64,000 bases of DNA from Picochlorum sp. 'celeri' (lineage: Eukaryota; Chlorophyta; Trebouxiophyceae): the NCBI GenBank assembly GCA_010909725.1, contig JAACMV010000007.1:124001-188000 (forward strand), given 5' to 3'. The first letter of the stretch is position 1. The number at the start of each line of letters is the position of its first letter. The notes below the pieces were generated by a model that was not told where the DNA came from, ran no database searches, and saw nothing but the letters and a program-made list of their open reading frames with translations. Made by a program: the position numbers and the translations under genes. Positions 1 to 10,772 of this stretch are shown one piece after another.

Positions 1-1385
1 TGCGGACCAGTGTTCTTTGCGTATAATGTGCTATCTTGGCTGATCATGCTGGCCACGGTTACTACTTCATCCAAGCAGCCCAAGGTTTTCGCTTCGATAA
101 CTGACCTCGACAAGAGCGGATCCAGAGGGAGATGGGCCATTTCACGCCCCACATCTGAGATGTTACCGGCCTTGTCAATTGCACCAATGATATATAACTG
201 ACGCAATGATTCCTCAACAGCTGCAGCGTCTGGTCTGTCTATAAAGTCAAATTCGAAAATATTCATGGTCAGTGGAAGTGATTTCAGGTATAATACTGCT
301 TGCATCATGCTGGTTCTCTTGATTTCGGGCTCTGTAGTGGCCCTCAAATTTTCATAGGTGGCTGATGTATATAAACGATAACACGTTCCAGCTTTGGTCC
401 TTCCAGCTCTACCAGCTCTTTGAATCGCTTGAACACGAGAAATTTGAACTGTGACGAGGCTGTCCACTCCAGTTTTGGGATTGTATTGCTTCTGCTTGCA
501 GATTCCAGAGTCAAGTACATACGCAATCCCATCCACTGTGACCGAGGTCTCTGCGATATTGGTTGCAATAATACAGCGACGAATCCCATTACCAGATTTG
601 AATGCCCGGGATTGCATTTCTGGGGGAAGCGCTGCATAAAGAGGTATGATGATAAGAGGTGAGCACTCCTGGGAACTCATGGAGGAAATGCAGGTATCGA
701 GCGTCTTGCACACTCTCTCAATCTCTGCCTGGCCGGGTAAAAATACCAAGATATCCCCATCATATGGTTTTTGATGGATCTGAAGTACAGAGTCTACCAC
801 TGCTTGCTCAAAGTCGTCAAAATGATCTTCCTCGCTATGAACAATTTTGACAGGAAAAGACCGCCCTGGCACATTGATCACAGGGCATCCATCAAAGTAG
901 TTTGAGAATTTCTCCGTCTCCAAGGTTGCTGAGGTAACGAGTAATCTCAGATTTCTAGTATGGCTCATGAGAGATTTCAACATGCCAAACAAAATGTCAG
1001 TGTTCAGGGACCTCTCATGGGCTTCATCCAGGATGATGCAAGAGTACTTGGACAGAAAAGGGTCTTCGTACAACTCCCTCAGGAGTACCCCATCTGTCAT
1101 ATAGCATATTTTTGTTGCATTGGACGTTCTATCTTCGAACCGCACCCTGTATCCGACCAGTGTGCCCACATCACAGTTCAACTCCTGTGCCACCCTCTTT
1201 GCAACTTGGACTGCTGCCACTCTTCTCGGCTGCGTCACGACAATGCTGTCGCTTATCCCATGTTTCAGTATTATTTGTGCTAGCTGAGTCGTTTTGCCGG
1301 ATCCAGTCTCCCCAACCACGATAGTTGTTCGATTTGACAGTACAGTTCTAGCGATATCGTCCTCAAACTCCCGAATGGGCAGCAT
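1..1385 (-). CDS. DEAH-box RNA helicase (DHX40/DHX8-like), 3' end outside window
   Basis: ATP-dependent RNA helicase of superfamily 2, DEAH branch. The frame is open from the ATG at 1385 to the left edge (461 codons), with an in-frame TGA four codons upstream of that ATG. Seen: motif I GETGSGKT at residues 25-32, TQPRRVAA (Ia), DEAH at about 120-123 (II), SAT (III), TNIAETSVTVDG (V) and QRAGRAGRT (VI), followed by the start of the winged-helix/ratchet region. The N-terminus is very short, the ATG lying just before the LPI motif that precedes the helicase core, as in DHX40/DHX33-type enzymes and unlike PRP2/16/22 with their long N-terminal extensions. The C-terminal OB-fold lies beyond the window. 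The family assignment is firm; the choice of DHX40 over other DEAH subfamilies is inference. Confidence 0.9.
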   Translation of the reverse strand, partial: MLPIREFEDDIARTVLSNRTTIVVGETGSGKTTQLAQIILKHGISDSIVVTQPRRVAAVQVAKRVAQELNCDVGTLVGYRVRFEDRTSNATKICYMTDGVLLRELYEDPFLSKYSCIILDEAHERSLNTDILFGMLKSLMSHTRNLRLLVTSATLETEKFSNYFDGCPVINVPGRSFPVKIVHSEEDHFDDFEQAVVDSVLQIHQKPYDGDILVFLPGQAEIERVCKTLDTCISSMSSQECSPLIIIPLYAALPPEMQSRAFKSGNGIRRCIIATNIAETSVTVDGIAYVLDSGICKQKQYNPKTGVDSLVTVQISRVQAIQRAGRAGRTKAGTCYRLYTSATYENLRATTEPEIKRTSMMQAVLYLKSLPLTMNIFEFDFIDRPDAAAVEESLRQLYIIGAIDKAGNISDVGREMAHLPLDPLLSRSVIEAKTLGCLDEVVTVASMISQDSTLYAKNTGP

Positions 1386-1443
1386 TCGGACTTCTCAGGG
1401 AATCTGATTATGAACAAAATTACAAGAAATACCCAATAGATTA

Positions 1444-3403
1444 TTACCCAGTGCGATGCACCGCTGTAGGATCCATAATTGGCCCTGCGTTGTCAATTTG
1501 ATGGGAGTGGAAAAATAAGAGGGCATATATGAACAGATGCATGCCTAAAAGGTATCCAAAGACACCCAGCCTCCACAAGGGAGACTGTCGAATTAAAATG
1601 ACAGCCTGTAAGGCGATTCTATCCAATAACTTTGCGCTCGCCTGTACAGCTCCCCCAATGTGGCCTGGGGCATTGGCCAACCTTTCATAGCCTGGTCCTA
1701 ACGCATTCATTGGAACGACATTATCGTAGGAATCCCCACTGAAGAATTTGTCCACGGCTGCTGATCTACGACGCATGCTGTCAGGTCTTGATGAGACAAG
1801 CTGCTTGTCTAGCTGCATTTGAAGTGCATCTTTCTCTGCTGTTAGGTTTTCAATATGGCTCTGTTTGGAATACAGCATGTCTGTGAGCTCTTTCACTCGT
1901 TTCTGCAGGTCGATCATGTCCGATGCTTCTAGTTTGGAAATTTTATGCTTGAGATTGATGTTTTCTGATTGAATTCTCGAGACCTCTCCCTCCAAGGTCT
2001 TCACCTCATTTCTGGTATTTGCTGCATCCCTGAGTGCAGCACTGAGGTCACTCTCGAGCTCCTTCACTCGCTCCTGGCTGACACTCGAGCTAGGATCTTC
2101 CGCAGAGTTTGGCTGCAGTGATTTTATTTGGCGGCTCAAATTCTCGATTTCTGCTTCAAGCACTGTGCATCTCTCCTGAGACTCTGTCAATTTGCTTGAA
2201 TAATCATCTATTTTTGCCTGGCTTTCCGCCAAGGCATTTGCAGCTTTTGTGATCGACTCATCCAACTCATGCTCTCTGGTAGCAAAATTTCTCCTTGAAA
2301 GTGCGTGCGCCTTTCTCTCATTCTCGAGCAAACTCTCTGCGGCCTCAACATCCTTTCGGAGGGATGCAATAATGTGAGTCTCACTTGCATTGCGCTCTGC
2401 TGTCGCATTTACGCTCTCCTTTTCTTTATCAGACAACTTTTGCTGCAACTGTTCTATTGTGCTCTGTTTGGAATCGATCGTTTCCTGAGCCTCTTCCATT
2501 GCCTTTTGATAACCCTGATATTTGTTCTCCAACTCTTCCTTTGATTTGTTCAATTGTTTAATCGACATATTCAACTTCCGGATCTCATCAACATTTTCCT
2601 TATTATTAATATCCAAAGAAGACACCATTTCTTCCAGCTGTGCATTCTCATTCTCCAGCCTTTGATTCTTCTTACGCAGAGCCTCAACCAACTTGGACAA
2701 CCTCTCCAATTTATCACCTGCAGAGGCTTTCCTCTCCACTCGAGTAGTATTTTCATTAGAGGTCTCTGAAGAAGGCTTGCTAGGCATGTCTGCATCGCCA
2801 TTGACAGCAGAGCGCGTCCCACCTGAATCTGCGACAGGCACCTCAGAGTCAGTGGAGGACTCTCGCGCTTTCTCCTCGGCTTCCTTCTCTTTCGCTCGTT
2901 GTTTCGCTTGATCCAATTTATTCTTCTTCTTTAGGTTCTGAATTTTCGATGATGATGGCTTCTGCGCCCCAGAGGATGACTGCGAGCGTGTCTCTGGAAC
3001 CACCACAGGTGGGCCAACTGTCTCCTTTTCTGGCATCACTGAAGCCTCAGCCTGTGTCTCAATCGCAGAGGTAGCGTTTGAGATATCACGTGATTCGTTC
3101 TCACCCTCTCCTCGAGACAACGTGCCTGCAACAAGGTGAAACAAAATTCAATTTTGGTCCTCCAGAATTGATGCCGAGAATGGCGAATTACCACAGATCC
3201 TTGCATTTATCGGTATTATATTTACCTTTTTGGCGAAAGACAGTCGTTTGTTGCCCAGTGCTCACGGCCTTGGCAGTCTGATCGACTGCTTTGAGCAGGC
3301 CTTCTGCTTTTTGTAGCCACTCCAGTTTGACGTTGTCCTATGAGTCTGTAAAAATTTCATAAAATTTTAATTCTGAAAAGATTCAGGGCACCAGGTGGCT
3401 CAT
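1444..3403 (-). CDS. Golgin-84 (GOLGA5)-like Golgi coiled-coil tethering protein
   Basis: Tail-anchored coiled-coil tether of the Golgi. The large exon (3125-1444) encodes a Ser/Pro/Lys-rich N-terminal part, about 330 residues of heptad coiled coil, and a C-terminal membrane anchor (YLLGMHLFIYALLFF) followed by a short luminal tail, which is the golgin-84 layout. An intron at 3225-3126 (GTAAAT...TTGCAG) joins to an upstream exon whose peptide EWLQKAEGLLKAVDQTAKAV matches the amphipathic N-terminus of plant golgin candidates. A further small intron would link this to MSHL with ATG near 3403; in-frame TAG codons exclude a start inside the second exon. The first exon is therefore inferred, and the rest is well supported. 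The gene lies downstream of, and on the same strand as, the GGPP synthase gene. Confidence 0.82.
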
Positions 3404-3548
3404 GTTGTGCGCATTCCATTTCTGCAGAAATCGTTTGTCTGAGCAAGCTAGCAAGTAAGAGTCTCTCTGGCTAGAGACATGTACGAATACATCCAACGTC
3501 AATAACACTATGTGATGTTACATTCTTTCCATGGATTACATTGTTCTT

Positions 3549-4800
<1,252 letters not shown>

Positions 4801-5119
4801 TGTCACGCTTCTTTATAAAACTAGGCTGAGAAATTGATACGGATACAATTGGATCCCGTTGCTGCTCTCTACACCCACCGATCCGAGCACCTGAGCGCAC
4901 GGTCTCCAGAGAATGCTTTTTCAAAAAGAAACGTCGAGGAGTGGCACCTTTGACAGACCAAAAGTGTCACAATTCTTAAATGTCAAAGATGAATGTGTAA
5001 TTTCTTTGAATGAGTGTGGCAGTCAATGAGTCAACATTCAATCTTATCCCCCGGCGGGGAGGATTCGGCTTTTGTCTACGAGTATATTGCCTCCCATCCA
5101 CTGATCCATTGGATGGGTA
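4801..5119. other. Intergenic, ALG10 3' end to GGPPS promoter
   Basis: 319 bp between two genes on the same strand. It should hold the ALG10 3' UTR and the GGPPS promoter. No convincing coding frame or RNA gene was seen. Confidence 0.5.
4812..4820 (-). promoter_or_regulatory. TATA-like element upstream of GGPP synthase
   Basis: The plus strand reads TTTATAAAA, near-palindromic, 12-20 bp upstream of the GGPPS ATG on the minus strand. An ATCCAAT box lies further upstream. The element is unusually close to the ATG, so the 5' UTR would be almost absent or transcription starts elsewhere. This is a sequence match only. Confidence 0.35.
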
Positions 5120-6636
5120 CTACCACATGAACCGGGCTATTGATCCATCTGGCCATGTAAATGCCCTGTGCAGAAAGATGTACATGGTTGCAACATTGAT
5201 TGCGCAATACGCAAGCACTGTGCTTAGCAACTGTGCCCTGTTGCTACGAAACAGAACTGATTCTTTGTCAAGAATGTACAAGAGCCATGGGATTGTAAAG
5301 TACCTGAACTCAACCAAATGGGCTGGTATGAGTACCATGGCAGTGCACACAAGGAGTGCAGCCTTGCGACACATGTCGTGTACCCCTGATGCACCAGAGA
5401 ATATGGCTATGGATGCACAGAAGCCATACACAGGGGTAAGCAAGTACCTTGATGTGCGAGACGCATTGATGAGCTTTCTCCAAACATAGAATGTGTAGTG
5501 TCTGTTGTCTGCAAGAATGAAAGGATGGGCCAATGTGCCATGCTCCACGGCCATGTACGCCAGCAGAGATACTAGGCAGCCAATAAGCGTGAAGTGTCTC
5601 CAAGACAGCGAACTGACTGCCCTTGATAGCCACAATGGTCCACTTGTCACCACCAGATAGAGGTAAAAGTAAAAGGGCTGCACCCAATGCGTCACAGGAA
5701 CATGATTTTCTTTGTCTCCCACTACTATACCTTTGTTGTGCACAACAAATGCTATAAAAAGCAAAACAGATAATGTGTGAAGCCACAACAAGCTCATGTA
5801 CGAGGCGATATTAGATAGTACTGATGTGGTGAAAGATCTCCAAGTTGCCCTGGAGCCATTACCAGCATCCCGCTCGTGCTCCATGTCCAGGACAGCACAG
5901 CCCATGATGTAAACGACCCATACAGCGTTTGTTTGTCTCATGAGAATAGCGCACATGGCCAGCAGACCAGATATTGTGTACTGCCTCTTCATGAGTGCCA
6001 GCCATGTTGAAAGGACAAATAATGAAGATGCAGTGTCTGTGTAATACAGAAATACAAAGAAAAAATGCACAGGAAGGATGGCACAAACCAGTACCTGAAT
6101 AACATCACATGTGATATTGAGCAGCTAGGACTGCGTTGCAAACACAGGATTGTAACACGCACCATGAGGATGGTATCCATAGTACTACGACTGTTTCGAT
6201 CTCCCAACTGGTGCTGCACTATACCATGCACCACACCCACGCATGCAATACCCAAGAAGACATTGAATGATCTCAGATACTCAACTGAACAAGCCGTACC
6301 AAAAAACAAGCCGAGGTCAGCTGACACAATGCTCTGCACTGTACCATGAGCAAGAGCAGACAGCGCGTATAGGCCGGGAAATGTCGTAATTTTTGAGTCC
6401 CAAGACCATACATCTCCCTTGCAATACTTTTGAGCCTGGGGAATATGAAATATCTCGTCCTACACGAGCAACAAGATGCTTGTCTCTGCTGCCCACTCTT
6501 GGCAAAAGTGAATGAATACACATCAAAACCGTACCATATACCCATCATGACCTAGCTCAGATCTAAAAATATCCATAATGTACCAAAATACCGTACATAT
6601 CCCGCAATACGCCGCCGCGAGCGATGTTCGAGACAT
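5120..6636 (-). CDS. ALG10: ALG10 dolichyl-P-Glc alpha-1,2-glucosyltransferase
   Basis: ER enzyme that adds the terminal (third) glucose to the lipid-linked Glc2Man9GlcNAc2 oligosaccharide before N-glycosylation. Three exons: 6636-6535, 6459-6163 and 6094-5120, with introns of 75 and 68 nt. Splicing reconstitutes the family hallmark YMDEIFHIPQAQ across the first junction and ILPVHFFFVFLYYTD after the second, giving about 457 residues, the usual length. Other family signatures are RQTNAVWV and HPFILADNRHYTFYVWR near the C-terminus. Many hydrophobic segments fit a multi-pass ER membrane protein. It diverges from the next gene over 242 bp. Confidence 0.93.
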
Positions 6637-6878
6637 CTTCCTCTTCTTCCAACGCTGACCAGGCCTCTGGCTCAATACGCTTCTTCCATTGACCCGATCA
6701 CGCCGCCATTGCTATCTACTATATAGAAAAGTATGTCATCGCACTGCCGATACTCTTGATCACTTGTCCTTGAGCTCCATGATGTCGTTGAATGTTCCTT
6801 GTTTGGACAATAAGGTAACAATTGTGAATTCTAACAAATCTCCTCACCCAAGCTTGAGTGCTTGGAAACTTATGTACA
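6637..6878. promoter_or_regulatory. Divergent intergenic region ALG10 / ZNF830-like gene
   Basis: 242 bp between two divergent start codons, so both promoters must lie here. No recognised element was identified. Short frames in it have no family resemblance. Confidence 0.4.
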
Positions 6879-7824
6879 ATGAATACAGACAGCGACTTCA
6901 AGGAACAGTTCAGGACTGCGAAAGCAGCTAGGGAGAATTCGAAACAGCAGGTATGCCAGTCTCGCTCATGTTTGACCATGAAACCCAATGCTTCTGAATT
7001 CAATTTATTTCATTCAGACTACATCGAGTCAGTATGCTCGAGGCGACAGCATGCCTCCTCCTCCACCCAGACGGACCCGTCACACGTCGACCATGCACTC
7101 AGACTCACAAATGACACAGCTACAACCGATCGGAGGATCAGGGGAGACGCAATCTGTGAATGGTGGAACAGGAAGTGACCTGTCGCAGTTGCGACGTGGG
7201 GTAGACTTGACGAGCGAGGCAGCAAAATCTCTTCAGGACTCGTGTGTCCCTGCAGGATTTTTTGAAGAGACACGCACAGCATCAAAGAGGCAGAAAAGGT
7301 CTGATGTAGAATATAGCGCATTCATGCAAGAAATGTCAGCATTGGGTGCAGTGAAAGAGAACAAGGATAACACTGTGGTAGAGGTGTCAGTTCCACGCAA
7401 TGATGCCAGGGCACGATCTGGAGGGGAGAGTGCACGCCCCGAGCATGCCGGAGAACAGAGCGTCGGCGGGCATGTATCTGACGTAGAAGCAGATCAACAA
7501 CACAAAGAAGAAGAAGAAGTTGAATCCGATACAGAGGAAGAGTTCCACCAGTTTGTGAGAAGAGAACGAATGCAAGAGCTAAAAAGGGCAGTGCAGCGCA
7601 GAGACAAGGCTGCACTGCAAGATCAACAGTCTGTTGCGGCACATATCAGTGATATAACATCGGAGGAAGGATCCAACATCAGATTCCCCCTCCAAAACTC
7701 GCTTGCGACACAAAGCCAAAAGTCTGCTGCCGAGTCGTATGTTTACAGCGCTGAAGAATCACCCTCCAGCAGCGACGAGCTCGAAGACGACGATTTTGAC
7801 TGGAAGAGTAAAAAACTAACATAA
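6879..7824 (+). CDS. Acidic low-complexity protein, weakly like the C-terminal half of ZNF830/CCDC16
   Basis: Two exons, 6879-6950 and 7018-7824, joined across a 67-nt intron (GTATGC...CATTCAG), giving about 292 residues. It is rich in Ser, Glu, Gln and Arg. A VPAGFFEETR segment, a following short helix with EMSAL, and EEFHQFVRRERMQELKRAV resemble the PxGFF...WEEF...coiled-coil arrangement of the splicing-associated ZNF830 family. The C2H2 zinc finger usual at the N-terminus of that family is absent here. The C-terminus is strongly acidic. The similarity is weak, so function is open. It converges on SmE with 28 bp between stop codons. Confidence 0.6.
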
Positions 7825-7852
7825 CACGTGTCTAAATAATTCCCTATTTAAT

Positions 7853-8187
7853 TCAATTCTTCTCCTTGGCAGCAGTCATCAGAGAGATGTTGTCTCCCTT
7901 CAACAAAATTCTTCCCAATGCTTTGCGCGTCTGCCTCTTCATCGACACTTCCTCCGCATCATCCATGACCAAATTCATATATTCATCAAATCCAATAAGC
8001 CTTCCTTCAATCCGGACGTCCGTATGATCGTACAGCCACACCTGAATCCTTTGCTGACTCTGTAAAAACCTAAAAATCAGGTTCTGCACACAAGATTGCA
8101 CATAGATTACATCAACTTTATCAACCAGACATTAAGAAATCAACATACAATGGGCTGCGTCATAATACGCTTCACTCGCGGCGCCAT
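7853..8187 (-). CDS. SNRPE: Small nuclear ribonucleoprotein E (SmE)
   Basis: Core Sm protein of the heptameric ring on spliceosomal U1, U2, U4 and U5 snRNAs. Exons 8187-8149 and 8083-7853 with a 65-nt intron (GTATGT...GTGTGCAG) give 89 residues, the normal length. Splicing gives [12 protein letters not shown] at the junction. Sm1 holds [25 protein letters not shown] and Sm2 holds [14 protein letters not shown]; the [11 protein letters not shown] segment is characteristic of SmE. Confidence 0.95.
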
Positions 8188-8445
8188 GGTGTCCTCCTCC
8201 CCTGAATTGGTACACGAGACTAGGCAGACGAATTGATTCCTTAACAGACAATTGAACTATGTGTCATGCAGTATTTCAATGTTCATAATACCTACTATAT
8301 CAACAGATGCGTGCAATCAAGAAACTGTTGGAAAAGCAAGTTTCTTATATAAAAATTGCAAACCTTCCACTTTTCTACCAATCTTGGTGCATTCATGCCT
8401 TGACACAAGGCCATATCGTGAACAGTTTTCTTTCTTCTCGACGAT

Positions 8446-9021
8446 ATGGCATCGGACAGAGGTGGAGATGGTCCTGTCCAGGTGGCTGCAGGTCGAGACG
8501 ACCTCGAACGTCAGGCACCAGTCCACACAGAACGAGATGGACTGCTGATTGCATGCAGGGTTTTGAACATTGCCACGGTGGCGTCTCTGGTTCTGTGTGC
8601 ATTGGGTTTGGCTGTCACAATGGTGTCGTCTGCGTATGGCTGGTCTGGCAGTTCCTTGTCTATACTGGGATACTTGAGTTTTCAGATTGTTCGACTATAC
8701 GGCATCGTGCTGTGCTTGGCATGCATTCTAATAGAAACAGAGATATCCATTGTGCTGGCACGGATGCCTCTGATGAAGATATGGGTGTGCAGGGGATTTT
8801 TCTATGCATTTTTGGCATCTCTGACATACATGACCAGTTTAGGTGAGGAGGCCTGGTCTGTGGTCATTTCTATCGCAGTCGTGAGTTGTTTGTCATGTGC
8901 TCTAGTGTACATCATGGGAGGTGTGTTGTGTGTTGGGTTTATATCCCAGAGGCGTCGGAATCATGAGCAGCAAGTGAGGGAGGCAGAGAGATTGCTGGGG
9001 GTGTCACCATCTCGCTCGTGA
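8446..9021 (+). CDS. TVP15/COPI-associated-type Golgi membrane protein
   Basis: 191-residue protein with a hydrophilic N-terminus and four predicted membrane segments, at about residues 45-65, 72-98, 110-130 and 138-162, then a charged cytosolic tail (RRRNHEQQVREAERLL). The ACRVLNIATVASLVL start and the GFFYAFLASL segment resemble the COPI-associated family (yeast Tvp15), which are Golgi/endosomal membrane proteins of poorly defined function. Single exon from the ATG at 8446, divergent from SmE across 258 bp. The family call is from topology plus short motif resemblance. Confidence 0.6.
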   Translation: MASDRGGDGPVQVAAGRDDLERQAPVHTERDGLLIACRVLNIATVASLVLCALGLAVTMVSSAYGWSGSSLSILGYLSFQIVRLYGIVLCLACILIETEISIVLARMPLMKIWVCRGFFYAFLASLTYMTSLGEEAWSVVISIAVVSCLSCALVYIMGGVLCVGFISQRRRNHEQQVREAERLLGVSPSRS

Positions 9022-9242
9022 CAGATGAGCGATTTGTTGCTGAATGTATTGAATACTGTAGTAAATAATGTTATAAGTTTAGTATGCTACTAAAAGCCTG
9101 CCCACGGCTTGCGCCAGAAGATGTCTTGTTTTTGAAACGTGCTCCTACGGCACGGCAGTATCTCGATTGCATTTGATCCGAAGGATTTCTTCCATCCGTG
9201 GAAGATTTTTATTTATTTTTAATCATCCATTGACATATTCAT

Positions 9243-10726
9243 ATGCGCGCATTGTCTCGTATTGGTCCCTGTGGTTTGCAAGCTTGGTGTTGGGTGGTTG
9301 GCGCTGGCAGTGCGCCTTTGGTGGTTGGTACGCGATGGAGTCATACACACGATGACGGTTACAGCGAGAAGAAGTTTGTCGATCATGTGATAGTGCAAGC
9401 AAGGGCAGGGAATGGAGGGCAAGGGTGTGCTAGTGTCCAAAAGGGTCGTTCCAGGTGTACGTTTTCAGTGTACAAGAGGTTTCATGCCTGATGTTTTACA
9501 ACAGCATGTTTGATGCAGCGATGAAATTTCAGACTGACGGTGGTAATGGCGGTGATGGTGGCGATGTGGTGCTGCGGGCGAGCAGAGAGTGCGTGTGTGT
9601 GTGTGTCTAGCTCTGGTTTTCTGTAGCAATACCCATGTGCTGTGATTGCAGGGTTAAGAGCTTGGCTGGTCTGCCGCAGCTTCTAGTATCGTCTCACGGT
9701 GGAAATGGCACATCGAAAAAGCAGCATGGGAGGAGAGGGTCTGATGGATTGTACCTGGTGCCTTTGGGGACACGAGTGAGGGCATTCCAGGAGCGAAGTC
9801 GTTTCCTTAAAAAGCATAGCATCGAGGCCCCTCCTTCGATGGCTACTGAGGATGTAAACAATATGGGTATGGATATTGGCGCTACCACTACGATGGCATT
9901 TGATTTGTCCGACAACTGGGAGGAAGAAGAAGAAGAAGACGCAAAGGAAACGGTTGAATTTGAATACATGCAGGATTTATTGGAGCATGGAGACGAAATT
10001 GTAGTGGCAAAAGGGGGTCATGGAGGTAAAGGAAACTCTGGATATGTGTCGAAAAGACATAGAATGACACAGCAACAAGCAGCAGCAAGTACTTTTGGGG
10101 AATCTGTCAGATTGGAATTGGAGATGAAACTCATCTCTGATTTTTCATTGGTGGGCTTTCCCAACGTGGGAAAGAGCAGCCTTCTTAGATCAATATCTGC
10201 TGCTGTACCCAAAGTTGGGGCGTATGCGTTTACAACAACCACCCCGCAGCTCGGGAGTGTGAAGGTTGGTTGGAACTCTTTTCTGGTTTCTGATGTTCCT
10301 GGGCTGGTGCAAGGTGCCCACGCAAATCGAGGCGTTGGACATAGGTTTTTGAGACATGTTGAGCGCACAAACATCGTGGTGTATGTGTTGGATGCCAGTG
10401 GATCGTTTGCGCTCGAGAAGGACAAGGCCTTGGATGTCAAGTTGAAGCCTGCTGAGCAATTTTTGAAATTACGAGAGGAATTGGGGGCCTATTCCACTGA
10501 GCTCTTAGGAAAAAAGCATATGATAGTGTTGAACAAAATAGATCTTGTTCGAAATAAGAGGAAATGTGTAGACGAGTTTACGTCGTGGTTTATGGAGCAT
10601 GTGTCAGCACCCAGCGGGGCCAGCCTCCCTCCAGTGCTCGCAGTCAGTGCCACAGGAAAGACAAATGCTGCATTACGCGATATCGATAATCTGATGAACG
10701 AAATGAAACTACTGTTATATTCGTAA
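9243..10726 (+). CDS. Obg/CgtA-family GTPase (organellar)
   Basis: Ribosome-associated Obg GTPase acting in large-subunit assembly, probably in plastid or mitochondrion. Three exons: 9243-9456, 9519-about 9594 and 9652-10726; total about 454 residues. The Obg domain (KFVDHVIVQARAGNGGQG, then the Gly-rich TDGGNGGDGGDVVL encoded by exon 2) is followed by a GTPase domain with G1 GFPNVGKSS, DVPGL (G3) and NKIDL (G4). A roughly 75-residue acidic insertion, about residues 170-245 by eye, interrupts the Obg fold after GLYLVPLGT, and no C-terminal OCT domain is seen. The second donor lies in a GT repeat, so its exact position is ambiguous. Confidence 0.88.
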
Positions 10727-10772
10727 CATTAATAATGTAATCAAAGTGTACAAAAGGGAGCCTCTTCCTAAA

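Noticed and set aside
5010..5489. 159-codon frame on the plus strand
   Set aside because: Antisense to the 3' end of ALG10; no domain or membrane pattern of its own.
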